Source of the DNA: Euzebya sp051004735
Lineage (GTDB): Bacteria; Actinomycetota; Nitriliruptoria; Euzebyales; Euzebyaceae
Assembly (NCBI GenBank): GCA_051004735.1
Contig: JBPCKA010000094.1
Span: 1 to 64,000 of the forward strand
Reading direction: 5' to 3'
Length of the DNA stretch: 64,000 nt
The position numbers and the translations under genes were made by a program. Positions 1-8,983 of the stretch are shown piece after piece. Every line of letters begins with the position of its first letter. Position 1 is the first letter of the stretch. The notes below the pieces were generated by a model. The model ran no database searches. It worked only from the letters and a program-made list of their open reading frames with translations, and had not been told where the DNA came from.

Positions 1-843
1 TGCGCATTCGCCAGCGTCCACGGGTGAGGGGGGTGTGGTCGGGACGGCAGATCAATGCCGTGTTGGTGATGTCGGTCGGACCGCCCTGTTCGCGTGGGAT
101 CACGTGGTGGACGTCACAGTGGGCCGCAGGTGCGCTACAGCCTGGCGCCCGGCAGCCCTGATCACGGGCCATCACCGCCCGACGCAGCGCCGGGCTTATC
201 GGGGAATAGGAGTCACCGAGGGGCTGACGGGCGGGTCGGCGGCAGCATCAAGTGCTTCGCCGAGCGTCGCCCCGACCTCGGGGGCCAGGGTGCCGTGGAT
301 CTCTGTCCACCCGTCAAAGTCTGGTTGCAGGACCAGCCGTTGGGAGCGTTCCTGGACGTCCTCGTTGTTCTCAAGGCCGTCACGGTCAAGTCGGGCGGCA
401 AGGTCGGTGGTGATGTCAACAATCCGGTCGGGCTCACCCAACCCCGACTCCAACACCCCGGTCAGTGCCTGATCCAGCACGTGCCGTTGTGCCACCGACA
501 GGCTGCGGGCCTCCATCACGATCCCCCGCAGTTGTGACCATGACAGCCGGTTCGCATCAAAGGCCGCCCACACGTGGGGCATGGCTGAGAGGGTCTGCAC
601 GGCCCGGTCGAGGAACCCGACGTCCATACCGGTCGCGTCTGCTTGTAGGGCCAGGTGGCGGCGGACCGACAGACCATCACGCGGTCCTGCCTCAGCGACC
701 GCTCGCAGGACGGTTGCCATCGCCCGGTCGGCATCCCGTAGCGCTGCGACCGCACGGTCCAACGGGTCGGTCGCCACAGTCAGGTCAAGAGGAGCCAAAC
801 CCCCGTTGACCTGCGTGTTCTGAACCTGAACTGACATACCCAC
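1..843 (-). pseudogene. Broken DUF222/HNH endonuclease (13E12 family), partial at left edge
   Basis: The DUF222 half reads from about 843 (GTG; an ATG follows at 837) to a stop at 196-198. It carries the 13E12-family pattern of hydrophobic helices and ends in an ALDAAADPP segment. Below position 196 the bases encode an HNH nuclease domain in a different frame: ALRRAVMARDQGC, then HHVIPREQGGPTD and the next Cys. The roughly 100-residue linker that normally separates DUF222 from HNH in this family is missing, so an internal deletion together with a frameshift is the simplest reading. The gene continues past base 1. Intact relatives are common, often multicopy actinobacterial genes of unclear role. 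I see no intact neighbour that would suggest a functional system. Confidence 0.75.
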
Positions 844-879
844 ATACTACAGAGGGGGTGTGACATCCCCCTGCTCGGG

Positions 880-1458
880 TCAGTCCCCAGCGCCCGGATT
901 CTGGATTGCCCAGGTCAGCTGGACGGCACCGCCCTGGTTGATCGCGACGTTGGTCAGATCCAGATGATGGGGACCAGCCAGGGCATCGAACAGGCCGATG
1001 CCCGGTCCGAGGATCGTCGGTAGCACGGTCGTGGTGAGCTCATCCAGAAGACCCGCATCCAGCACCGCACTCACCAGGCGTCCTCCGTCGACGTAGACGT
1101 CGCGGCCCTGTGACAGGGCCCGCGCGGCGCTCACCAACTCGTGAACCGTTCCCGCTGCCCCTGTGACGGTCGGGGGGATCTCTGCGGGCAGCGGCCGGTT
1201 CGTGGCAACGATCACCGGCAGGTCGCCGTAGAACCATTCATCGAAGTCGGCGACCACATCGAAGGTCCGTCGTCCCATCAGCATCACGCCGACGTCAGCC
1301 GTGAAACCCTCAAAGGTCAACCACTCCCCGCCGGCCGTCGGCAGGGGACTGTCCACCGCGCGTGGTCGCGGCTCCTCCAACCACCCCAGCTCATCATCTG
1401 GACCGGCGATTCGCCCATCCAGTGACATCCCGAGATATCCGCGGATCCGCCCGCTCAT
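880..1458 (-). CDS. Dihydrofolate reductase / RibD C-terminal family protein
   Basis: A 192-residue protein with the RibD C-terminal/DHFR-like fold: N-terminal GYLGMSLDGRIAG strand-loop, a central MGRRTFD motif, then VYVDGGRL near residue 122, where this family binds NADPH. The family reduces small heterocycles, and many members are stand-alone proteins of unknown substrate. It is not a canonical FolA. The start ATG overlaps the stop of the upstream oxidoreductase (ATGA at 1455-1458), so the two are translationally coupled and probably co-transcribed from the pyk promoter. The substrate cannot be told from the sequence. Confidence 0.8.
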   Translation of the reverse strand: MSGRIRGYLGMSLDGRIAGPDDELGWLEEPRPRAVDSPLPTAGGEWLTFEGFTADVGVMLMGRRTFDVVADFDEWFYGDLPVIVATNRPLPAEIPPTVTGAAGTVHELVSAARALSQGRDVYVDGGRLVSAVLDAGLLDELTTTVLPTILGPGIGLFDALAGPHHLDLTNVAINQGGAVQLTWAIQNPGAGD

Positions 1459-2855
1459 AGCTGTGGTGACCGGTCAATGGCTGCCACCAGTTTGCGTGCC
1501 GCCACCTGCCACAGATCCCAGGCGCCGCCGTAGGGGGGCGCGTAGGACAGGTCCAGTAGCTGGGCCTGGGCAACCGTGGTGCCCAACTGGCACCACACTG
1601 CGGGGACATCGATCCGTTTGGCAACCGCGCCGCGGCCCACGATCTGTGCGCCGAGGATCCGCCCCGATTCGGGTGCTGCCAGCATCTTCACCGCAACCCA
1701 GCCGGCCTCGGGCATATAGCCCGACGCAACGGTCCCCTCAAAGCTGGCCGACACGAACTCCACCCCTGCTGCCTTCGCCTCGGCGTCGGTCAGTCCTGTA
1801 CGTCCGATCTCCAGGCCACACAGCCTGGTGACGGCCGATCCCACCACGCCCGGGAACTCCGCCTCTCCCCGACCCTGCCCCAGCAGGAATGCCGCCGCGT
1901 CAAGCCCTGCGATCTTGCCGTGCTTGTTGGCATGCGTGCCGAGCTGGAAATTGACCGGTTCCCCCGTCAGCACATGGATGGATTCGGCGCAGTCCCCCGC
2001 CGCCCAGATCCGCTCATCAGCCGTCCGCATCCGCGAGTCGACCGCCACCGCACCCGACGGGCCGATGGTCAGACCAGCATCAGCCGCCAGATCAACCCGA
2101 GGGCGGCTGCCCAGCGCGATGACGATCACCTGGGCACGCACCGGCTGGGTGTCACTGCCGTCCACCGCCCGGGTCAGGACGGCCTGGCAGCGCTCACCAT
2201 CGCGTGTGACGCCGACCACCTCCTGGCCGACCCGGACCTCGATACCCAGTTCCGCCATCCGGGTGCGGATGTGTGCGGCCATGTCGGGGTCAAGGGTGCG
2301 CATCACCTCGGGTCCGCGGTCGATGACCGTGGCACTGATCCCGCGCTGTGCCAAGGCCTCGGCCATCTCGATGCCGATGTAGCCGCCACCCAACACGGCC
2401 ACGTGGCTCAGGTCCTCAGTTTCCAATCTGCCCCGCAGCACCACTCCCTCATCAAGGGTGTGGACCGGCAGCCCGAAGGTGTCCAACCCGTCCACCTTCG
2501 GGGTCACCGGATGCGCTCCCGTGGCATGGATCAGCACGTCATAGGGCTCCTGGCCGGTGATGCCGGTGCGAGCATCGATCGTGTACACGACCCTGTCCTC
2601 ACGGTTGATAGAGGTCGCCGTGGTGTGCAACTTCACGATCAATCCACCGTCGCGGTGGGCATCGGGCGAGCGAGCCACCAACGCATTCGGTTCGGCGATG
2701 TCGCCAGCGATGAAGTAGGGAATCCCACAAGCCGAGTAGGACGTCCAACCCCCCTGCTCAAGGATCACCACCTCAGCGTCGGGCACCGAGGATTTGATCC
2801 GGGTGGCTGCCGTTGCCCCGGCTGCGTCCCCACCGATGACCACTGCTCGTGGCAT
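1455..2855 (-). CDS. FAD-dependent CoA-disulfide reductase / NADH oxidase-like oxidoreductase
   Basis: A 466-residue flavoprotein of the pyridine-nucleotide-disulfide oxidoreductase superfamily. It has an N-terminal FAD motif (VVIGGDAAGATAA), the single redox Cys in SYSACGIPYF near residue 44, an NAD(H) Rossmann motif (GGGYIGIEMAE) near residue 155, the second FAD contact (WAAGDCAE) near residue 285, and a C-terminal dimerisation domain. The lone Cys in a CGIPY context is typical of CoA-disulfide reductases and related NADH oxidases or polysulfide reductases. I chose ATG 2855 because GGAAGG lies upstream at good spacing; an in-frame start 75 bases further up would overlap pyk. It sits 38 bp downstream of pyk. 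The exact acceptor is unknown. Confidence 0.85.
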   Translation of the reverse strand: MPRAVVIGGDAAGATAATRIKSSVPDAEVVILEQGGWTSYSACGIPYFIAGDIAEPNALVARSPDAHRDGGLIVKLHTTATSINREDRVVYTIDARTGITGQEPYDVLIHATGAHPVTPKVDGLDTFGLPVHTLDEGVVLRGRLETEDLSHVAVLGGGYIGIEMAEALAQRGISATVIDRGPEVMRTLDPDMAAHIRTRMAELGIEVRVGQEVVGVTRDGERCQAVLTRAVDGSDTQPVRAQVIVIALGSRPRVDLAADAGLTIGPSGAVAVDSRMRTADERIWAAGDCAESIHVLTGEPVNFQLGTHANKHGKIAGLDAAAFLLGQGRGEAEFPGVVGSAVTRLCGLEIGRTGLTDAEAKAAGVEFVSASFEGTVASGYMPEAGWVAVKMLAAPESGRILGAQIVGRGAVAKRIDVPAVWCQLGTTVAQAQLLDLSYAPPYGGAWDLWQVAARKLVAAIDRSPQL

Positions 2856-2893
2856 GCCTGATCCTTCCGTGACAGTCTGAAACCTGATCGTCC

Positions 2894-4336
2894 TCAGCTG
2901 ATGATTTCGTCGCCAATCCGGTGGACCCAAATGCGGCTGGTTCCGCCCAACGACCCGGGAGGTCCGGTGACCAACACGATGGTGTCACCCGGTGCCGCCC
3001 AGTTGCCGTCGACCAGCACACGCTCGGCGGACTGGAGAAGTTCCTGGGCGCGGTCCTTCATCGGCACCAAGGCCGCCTCGGTCCCCCACATCATGGAGGT
3101 CCTGCCGCGGGTGCGGGTGCTGGGGGTCAATCCGAGCAGGGGCATCTCGGGACGCATTTTGCTGACCAACTGGACAGACCACCCTGTCATCGAAAACACC
3201 ACGATCGCCGTCGCACGCACGTCGCGGGCGACCTGGACGGCGGACTGGGCCACCACCCGGCTGACGCTCAACTCCGAATGTGGTGGCGGTGTGGGATGCA
3301 CCAGATGTGGCGAGCGTTCGGCGACCTCGACGATCCGGGCCATGGTGCGGACTGCCTCCACCGGGAACTTCCCGGCAGCGGTCTCACCCGACAGCATCAC
3401 CGCGTCAGTGCCGTCGAAGACAGCGTTGGCGACGTCGCTTGCCTCGGCACGCGTGGGCCGCGGCGAGTTCATCATCGAGTCCAGCATCTCCGTTGCGGTG
3501 ATGACGGGTCGCGCCTCGGCGTTGGCCTCGGCGATGATCTCCTTTTGGATCGCCGGGACACGTTCTGGCCCGATTTCCACACCAAGGTCGCCGCGAGCGA
3601 CCATGACCGCGTCAGTGACATCGATGATGTCAGTCAGGCAGTCGATCGCTTCGGGCCGTTCCAGCTTGGCGATGACCGGCGACTCTCCTCCCAGGTCAAC
3701 GATACGGCGCCGCAGGTCGTGGATGTCCTCGGGGCTTCGGACAAAGGACAGGGCCACCCAGTCCACCCCCAGTTCCATGGCGAACTTGAGATCCTCAACG
3801 TCCTTGTCGGTCATGCATGACGCCGACACGGCCACACCCGGCAGGTTCAACCCCTTGCGCGACTTCGCCAGACCGCCGGCGACCACCCTGGCACGAACCA
3901 CGCCGTTCTCGATCCGGGACGCGACCAGACGCAGGGATCCGTCGTCGATCAGCATCAGGGCGCCTGGGGTGACGTCCTCGGCCAACGACTCATACACCAC
4001 CGGCAGGGCGGGAATGCCTTCGCTTTCGTAGCTGTCCAGGGTCTCGACCCCGGGATACAGGTACACCTCTGAACCGGTCTCGATCAGCACACCGGGATCG
4101 GGGCAGATGCCCAAGCGGATCTTGGGTCCCTGCAGATCGGCCAGGCTTCCGACATTGCGTCCCAACCTCACACCCAACTCACGAACGGCTTCGAGACGTC
4201 GTGCGTGGGTGTCGTGCTCACCATGGCTGAAGTTCAGCCGTACCACATCGATGCCTGCCTCGACCGCGGCGCGCAGCGTTTCCCGGTCGTCCAGAGCTGG
4301 ACCTAGCGTTGCGACGATTTTTGCTCTGCGGGACAT
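2894..4336 (-). CDS. pyk: Pyruvate kinase
   Basis: This enzyme converts phosphoenolpyruvate and ADP to pyruvate and ATP, the last step of glycolysis. The 480-residue length is normal. Visible motifs are KIVATLGPA at the N-terminus, RLNFSHG (residues 33-39; substrate/K+ site), MLIDDGSLRL in the B-domain region, IAKLERPEAI with the catalytic Lys, the metal-binding VARGDLGVEIG, and ATEMLDSM. A C-terminal allosteric domain follows. It starts the three-gene minus-strand operon pyk / disulfide reductase / RibD-like and is divergent from the fasciclin gene across about 215 bp, which should hold both promoters. Confidence 0.97.
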   Translation of the reverse strand: MSRRAKIVATLGPALDDRETLRAAVEAGIDVVRLNFSHGEHDTHARRLEAVRELGVRLGRNVGSLADLQGPKIRLGICPDPGVLIETGSEVYLYPGVETLDSYESEGIPALPVVYESLAEDVTPGALMLIDDGSLRLVASRIENGVVRARVVAGGLAKSRKGLNLPGVAVSASCMTDKDVEDLKFAMELGVDWVALSFVRSPEDIHDLRRRIVDLGGESPVIAKLERPEAIDCLTDIIDVTDAVMVARGDLGVEIGPERVPAIQKEIIAEANAEARPVITATEMLDSMMNSPRPTRAEASDVANAVFDGTDAVMLSGETAAGKFPVEAVRTMARIVEVAERSPHLVHPTPPPHSELSVSRVVAQSAVQVARDVRATAIVVFSMTGWSVQLVSKMRPEMPLLGLTPSTRTRGRTSMMWGTEAALVPMKDRAQELLQSAERVLVDGNWAAPGDTIVLVTGPPGSLGGTSRIWVHRIGDEIIS

Positions 4337-4551
4337 GGCGGATCCACGGGCAGCCGGGACAGATCGTGGTGCAGCCTAGGGCAACTCTGTTGTCATAGCT
4401 CGTCCGCGTGGGGTGCCTCAGCCAATCAACTGGCGAGATTGGACGTCCTGGAGAATCTTTGTCTGGCATCATCCAAGCCGGGTTTGGGAACGAACCCTCA
4501 TTGAAGGTGCGGATGAACCGCTCCAATACCCGCGACAAGGGATCTGAAAAA

Positions 4552-5376
4552 ATGCGCACTCGTTCAATTGCTTTGCTGCTGAGCCTGTTGGCCGGCCTCC
4601 TCTTTTTCCCCTCAGCCGCATCGGCCCAGGACTCCGCCGAGATCTGTGATGCCGCAGGACTGGTCGACGCAGTCGAAAGCGGTCCTGAAGACGGCACCCT
4701 GGCGGGTATGGCCGACGATCCCGTCGGCACGGCTGCCGCCAGCAACCCGGTCCTTACCACCCTGGTGACCACTGCGTCGGCTGCCGGACTGGTTGACACC
4801 CTTAACGCCGCGGAATCCCTGACGATCTTCGCACCGACCGACTGCGCATTCGCAGGTCTTGACCCGGCGACCCTCGATGCGGCAATGGCTGACCCCTCCG
4901 GTCTGCTGACCACCGTCCTTGGCTTCCACGTGATCCCAGGCGAGCGTCTGGCGATGGCCGACCTCTCAGGCGACTACGAGGCGTTCACCGGCGAGACCAT
5001 CACCGTGAACGGCGACGATGTTGACGGCCAGGCCACCATCCTTGTCCCAGACATCATGACCGCAAACGCCACGGTGCACCTGATCGACACGGTCATGCTG
5101 CCCCCGAGCGTCACCGAGGCTGCTCAGGACGACGCCAGCCCGGCTCCCACCGATGAGGCCAGCCCGGCCGCCACCGATGAGGCCAGCCCGGCCGCAACCG
5201 ATGAGGCCAGCCCGGCCGCAACCGAGGGTGGCGACGATGCTGCTGCTCCGACCGGCGGCGTAGCCACCGGTGCCGGCGGTACCGCTGGTTCCTCCCTGCC
5301 CCTGCCGCTGATCGCGGTTGGTTTCCTGGCACTGCTGGCCCTTGGTGGCGCAGTGGTTGCCCGCAAGTCGTCGTAG
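4552..5376 (+). CDS. Secreted, membrane-anchored fasciclin (FAS1) domain protein
   Basis: A 274-residue exported protein. The start at 4552 places a clean signal peptide (MRTRSIALLL... ending near ASAQ) at the N-terminus, with AAGGGA about 10 bp upstream; earlier in-frame starts would put about 48 charged residues before it. Residues about 55-185 form a FAS1 domain (VLTTLVTTASAAGL, LTIFAPTDCAF, LLTTVLGFHVIPG, INVN-like strand, LIDTVML). A low-complexity stretch of DEASPAAT repeats follows, then a hydrophobic segment (LPLPLIAVGFLALLAL) and a basic ARKSS tail. FAS1 proteins mediate adhesion. The C-terminal layout resembles a sortase-processed or membrane-retained surface protein, and a sortase gene follows. 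No perfect LPxTG is present; VATG lies before the hydrophobic part. Confidence 0.88.
   Translation: MRTRSIALLLSLLAGLLFFPSAASAQDSAEICDAAGLVDAVESGPEDGTLAGMADDPVGTAAASNPVLTTLVTTASAAGLVDTLNAAESLTIFAPTDCAFAGLDPATLDAAMADPSGLLTTVLGFHVIPGERLAMADLSGDYEAFTGETITVNGDDVDGQATILVPDIMTANATVHLIDTVMLPPSVTEAAQDDASPAPTDEASPAATDEASPAATDEASPAATEGGDDAAAPTGGVATGAGGTAGSSLPLPLIAVGFLALLALGGAVVARKSS
5134..5226 (+). repeat. 24-bp tandem repeat coding for ASPAATDE units
   Basis: Four direct copies with a 24-bp period begin at 5134, 5158, 5182 and 5206 (the last is shortened). They are nearly identical at the base level and encode an Ala/Ser/Pro/Thr/acidic spacer between the FAS1 domain and the membrane anchor. Near-identity of the bases suggests recent expansion, so length polymorphism between strains is likely. 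Confidence 0.9.
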
Positions 5377-5395
5377 TCGGCGAACAATGATCACT

Positions 5396-5425
5396 GTGGG
5401 CCGTCGGAACATTCCGGCGGCCCAC
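5396..5425 (+). terminator. Strong stem-loop after the fasciclin gene
   Basis: The arms GTGGGCCG (5396-5403) and CGGCCCAC (5418-5425) are perfect complements, and the inner CGGAA/TTCCG continues the stem after one T-G pair, giving about 14 pairs. It starts 20 bp past the stop codon. There is no T-run, as is common for actinobacterial terminators. Confidence 0.7.
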
Positions 5426-5472
5426 GGTCGTTCACGTCCCAACCCAGTCCGTGGCAGGATCGAATCCCTGGT

Positions 5473-6453
5473 ATGAAGAACAACGAACGAATCGGTGTGG
5501 CGGTGCTGGCAGCCGCGGTGGGTGCCTCCGTTTCGGCGCTGATCGGCCGCAAGAGCAAGCGGACCCCACGCCGCACTCCACAGCTTGAGTTGCTCGCCGT
5601 CAACGCGCCAACCCTTGCGGACCTCGACTCGGTGGAAATCGAACCCGATGACACCGAGGCGACCGTCCAGGACGTGTCGCTGGCCGAGGAGGAGGAGACG
5701 ACGACAGACCGCGAGGGCTCTGCCCGCCGATTGGCTACGGTGTCCAGTGCCGTGTCCTACCTGTCGGTGGGCGCGCTGATCGCCGTGCTGGTGATGTGGG
5801 GCGCGGGGGCGTTTGATCCCCGGATATCGCAGCGGGAGATCGCGGCCTCCGTGTTGGCAGCCCAGCAAAACGCCTGGCCACCGGCGGTCCAGATCACCCC
5901 CGAGGAACCAGCCCCCCTGACCGGGTCAGAAATCACCCAGGAGGAGGGATTCGTCGCTCCGGTCGTGCCGCCGGAGGTCGACCTGCCGGATCCCATGGTG
6001 GTCCAGATCCCTGCGATCGGTGTTAACGCCTCCGTCATCTCGTTGAACACCGACTACTCGGGGGCGTTGCAGGTGCCCGAGGACTTTTCCCAGACCGGGT
6101 GGTGGAGCGGCGGCCCCGAACCCGGCGAGGTCGGCCCCGCCGTCATCGTCGGACACGTGGACTCCTTTCTTGGGCCCGCCGTGTTCTACAGCCTTGAGGA
6201 ACTGGTCTATGACGATGCCATCACGGTGATCCGCGGGGACGGTTCAGCGGCGGTCTTCGCGGTGCGCAGCACCCTGAACGTAGAGAAGTCGGAGTTCCCC
6301 ACCGACCTGGTCTATGGCGAGACACCGGACGCCCAGTTGCGGTTGGTCACCTGTGACGGCAACTTCGACGACGGGTCCTATCTGGGCAACCTCATCATCA
6401 CCGCAGAACTGATCCGCGAGATCCCTCCCCCGTCAACCGGGTTGGTGTACTGA
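5473..6453 (+). CDS. Class E/F-type sortase
   Basis: A 326-residue membrane protein. It has an N-terminal hydrophobic stretch followed by RKSKR, an acidic linker, and a second transmembrane helix near residues 95-118 (LSVGALIAVLVMWGAGAF). The C-terminal half (about 175-320) is a sortase domain: VVQIPAIGVNASV, VIVGHVDSFLGP with the catalytic His, and LRLVTCDG with the catalytic Cys. The family's catalytic Arg usually follows the Cys strand; here that region reads GSYLGNLII and I do not see the Arg there. That is either divergence or a sign of reduced activity. Placement directly after a surface protein with a C-terminal hydrophobic tail suggests substrate pairing. Sortases cut a C-terminal sorting signal and join the protein to an envelope nucleophile. 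Confidence 0.82.
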   Translation: MKNNERIGVAVLAAAVGASVSALIGRKSKRTPRRTPQLELLAVNAPTLADLDSVEIEPDDTEATVQDVSLAEEEETTTDREGSARRLATVSSAVSYLSVGALIAVLVMWGAGAFDPRISQREIAASVLAAQQNAWPPAVQITPEEPAPLTGSEITQEEGFVAPVVPPEVDLPDPMVVQIPAIGVNASVISLNTDYSGALQVPEDFSQTGWWSGGPEPGEVGPAVIVGHVDSFLGPAVFYSLEELVYDDAITVIRGDGSAAVFAVRSTLNVEKSEFPTDLVYGETPDAQLRLVTCDGNFDDGSYLGNLIITAELIREIPPPSTGLVY

Positions 6454-6471
6454 CCCTGCTGGGCGACTGGC

Positions 6472-7818
6472 CTACTTCGAGGGCTCGAACGGTTGCCCGT
6501 CGGCGGCGGGGGCGACAGCTCGGCCGATCGCTCCGGCCAAAACGATGATGGTCACCACGAACGGCAGGGACTGCAGTAACTGACTGGGAATCTCCAGGTT
6601 GGGTACCGGCACGAACAGGAAACGAAAGTCCTCCAGGGTCACCGACAGGATCTGCAACCGAACCCCCAGAGCTCCGGCAAACCCGAAGAGCATGGCCCCG
6701 CCGAAGGCCTGCCACGGCCGCCACTTGCCGAAGATCAGCGCCGCCAGCGCGATGAATCCGGTCCCGTTCGTCATGTTGTCCTGGAACGACCCGACGGTCT
6801 CCAAGGAGAACCAGGCCCCGCCCAGTCCAGCGATCAGACCCCCCAGGATCACCGCCAGGTAGCGGATCTTGATGGGGTCGATGCCAAGCGTCTCAGCCGC
6901 ATGGGGGTTCTCGCCCACCGCACGGACGCGCAGGCCAAATGGTGTGTGGAACAGCACGAACGTGGTGCCGATCAGCAGGATGAACATCGTGAAGTAGATC
7001 GGTTGGCCCACGAACAGGGGCCCGATGATCGGAATGTGGCTGAGCACAGGAAGATTCCAGGTCGGCAGGGTGATCCCGTTGCCGACACCGCTGGGCACGA
7101 TGACCTGCTGCCGCAGATATGACGTGCCACCCAGGGCCAGCAGGTTGATGACCACGCCTGAGATGATCTGGTCGGTGCGAAAGGTGACCGACAGCACCGC
7201 ATGCAGTGCCGCCATCAGCCCGCCGACTGCGACGGCCACGACCACCGAGGCATACAGCCAGAACCCGCCGGTCCCGCCCCCGAGCACCGCGTAGGTCAGA
7301 AAGCCCGCGCCCGCGGCCGCCAGCATCATCCCCTCGATGCCGATGTTCACCACTCCCGAGCGCTCTGACCACAGCCCGGCCAGCGCCCCAAGGGCGATGG
7401 GTGTACCAAGGCGCAGGGACTCCACGACCAGTGGCACCAGGTTGGTCTGATTGCTGGAGGCGGAGTAGGCCAGGGACAGAATCAGGATCAGCGGCACGAA
7501 CAGCGCGGTCGCCAGGCCCAGACCGACCCGCGTGATGTCCCGTAGTCGATACTCAAAGATTCCGGTGACACCCCCGATCAGCAGCAGCAATCCGATGAAC
7601 AGCACGGCCCCGCCGGGGTCCAACGTGAACTGCGGGACATCAGGGGGGATGCCGACGGTGAAGGTGATGTCGTCTTCGGGGACACGGGAGGCCAACTCGA
7701 GGAACCCGGCCCCCAGGACGGCATAGATCCAGCCGATGATGACGAACCTGGTGCGCCGGGGATGCACGCGCTGGGCCTCGACAGCGACGACGGGTGAGTC
7801 AGCGGCTACTGCGCTCAT
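6472..7818 (-). CDS. Nucleoside ABC transporter permease 2 (NupQ-like)
   Basis: A 448-residue polytopic membrane protein of the BPD_transp_2 family. The segment GTPIALGALAGLWSERSGVVNIGIEGMML matches the signature of BMP-dependent nucleoside/sugar importer permeases (split here: GALAGLWSERSG, then NIGIEGMML). About ten hydrophobic segments are visible. Its N-terminal region is longer than in minimal family members. It is the last gene of the importer operon, 4 bp after the other permease. Together the two permeases form the heterodimeric channel through the cytoplasmic membrane. Confidence 0.88.
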   Translation of the reverse strand: MSAVAADSPVVAVEAQRVHPRRTRFVIIGWIYAVLGAGFLELASRVPEDDITFTVGIPPDVPQFTLDPGGAVLFIGLLLLIGGVTGIFEYRLRDITRVGLGLATALFVPLILILSLAYSASSNQTNLVPLVVESLRLGTPIALGALAGLWSERSGVVNIGIEGMMLAAAGAGFLTYAVLGGGTGGFWLYASVVVAVAVGGLMAALHAVLSVTFRTDQIISGVVINLLALGGTSYLRQQVIVPSGVGNGITLPTWNLPVLSHIPIIGPLFVGQPIYFTMFILLIGTTFVLFHTPFGLRVRAVGENPHAAETLGIDPIKIRYLAVILGGLIAGLGGAWFSLETVGSFQDNMTNGTGFIALAALIFGKWRPWQAFGGAMLFGFAGALGVRLQILSVTLEDFRFLFVPVPNLEIPSQLLQSLPFVVTIIVLAGAIGRAVAPAADGQPFEPSK

Positions 7819-7822
7819 CAGG

Positions 7823-8983
7823 TCAACCTCCCCATCCGGAGGCCAGCGCGGCCCGGGGTTCGCCGTCGTCGCCCCGGACGCGGAACAGTCGCCGGACGAT
7901 CAGGTCGGCGGCGACGAACAGCAGGATCAGCGCCTGCACGATGCGAACCAGGTCGATCGACAGGTCGGCCTCCAACTGCATCAGGGGAGCGCCGGACAGC
8001 AATGAGCCCCACAGGATCGCCGCCGGGATGATCGCCCAGGGGTTGGCGCGGGCCAGCAAAGCGATCGCGATGGAATCAAAGCCGATATTGCGGAACACCC
8101 CGGGTTGGATGTATCCCACCGCTCCGGACACCTCCGCGGCTCCGGCCAGACCGGCGAAGGCACCGCCGCCCGCCATCACCAATATCCACACACGCGACAC
8201 GCTCATACCGGCGTAGGTCGCAGCGGACGGGTTGAGGCCCACCGTCTTGATCTCAAAGCCTGTGGTGGTCCTCTGCATGATGAACCACATCACCAGGCAG
8301 GCCAGGATTCCCAACGCCAGACCCCAGTGCAGCCCGCCTCCTCCTCCCGGTATCAGTGGCAGACGCGCCGCTGCGGCGATGGGTCTGGAGTGCGGCACCG
8401 ACGAACTGGTGTCCACCAGGATTACCGGATCGCGGCTGAGCACCAGCCACTCCACCAATCGCAGGGCGATCACGTTCAGCATGATCGTCACGATCACCTC
8501 GTGCGCACCGGTCTTGGCCTTGAGGAACCCCGGGAACCCGCCGTAGAGCGCACCGCCCAACGCCCCCATGGCCAACACCACACCGATCGCGATCACCCCC
8601 GGTGTGCCCTCCAGCCACGACCAGGTTCCCGCCCATCCTGCAAACAGCGCACCGATCAGCAGTTGACCCTCGACTCCGATGTTGAACAGGCCGGCTTTGA
8701 ACGCAAATGCGATGGCGATGGAGGCACCGATGAACGGCGTCGAACGCGCCAACGAGGCAGCGATGCGGTCGGGGGATCCGACGGCCCCCCGCAGCAGCGC
8801 CCAGTAGGCCTCGAAGGGGTTGGCTCCGGTCGCCAGCATGACCAACCCGCCCAGCACGACTGCGCACAGCAGCGCGTAGCCCAGGACAATGAAGGGCGTC
8901 AGGGATCGCCACCGGTGGGTCAGGCCTCGCTCCTCCGCCGGGGCGTCGTCGTCGGCGTCGGGTGGTGTCGGCTGCTCACTCAC
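7823..8983 (-). CDS. Nucleoside ABC transporter permease 1 (NupP-like)
   Basis: A 386-residue polytopic membrane protein with the family signature FKAGLFNIGVEGQLLIGALFAGW near residues 80-105 (GLFNIGVEGQLL). I chose GTG 8983: it overlaps the ATPase stop in a GTGA junction and AGGAG lies at good distance. An upstream in-frame start would run deep into the ATPase gene. The N-terminal 30 residues are an acidic, Pro-rich cytoplasmic tail. It pairs with the downstream permease, and order and spacing show one transcript. Confidence 0.88.
   Translation of the reverse strand: MSEQPTPPDADDDAPAEERGLTHRWRSLTPFIVLGYALLCAVVLGGLVMLATGANPFEAYWALLRGAVGSPDRIAASLARSTPFIGASIAIAFAFKAGLFNIGVEGQLLIGALFAGWAGTWSWLEGTPGVIAIGVVLAMGALGGALYGGFPGFLKAKTGAHEVIVTIMLNVIALRLVEWLVLSRDPVILVDTSSSVPHSRPIAAAARLPLIPGGGGGLHWGLALGILACLVMWFIMQRTTTGFEIKTVGLNPSAATYAGMSVSRVWILVMAGGGAFAGLAGAAEVSGAVGYIQPGVFRNIGFDSIAIALLARANPWAIIPAAILWGSLLSGAPLMQLEADLSIDLVRIVQALILLFVAADLIVRRLFRVRGDDGEPRAALASGWGG

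Noticed and set aside
4337..4551. GGGAAC in the fasciclin promoter region as an ECF sigma-factor -35 box
   Set aside because: I could not pair it with a convincing -10 at a suitable spacing, and single hexamers are expected by chance.
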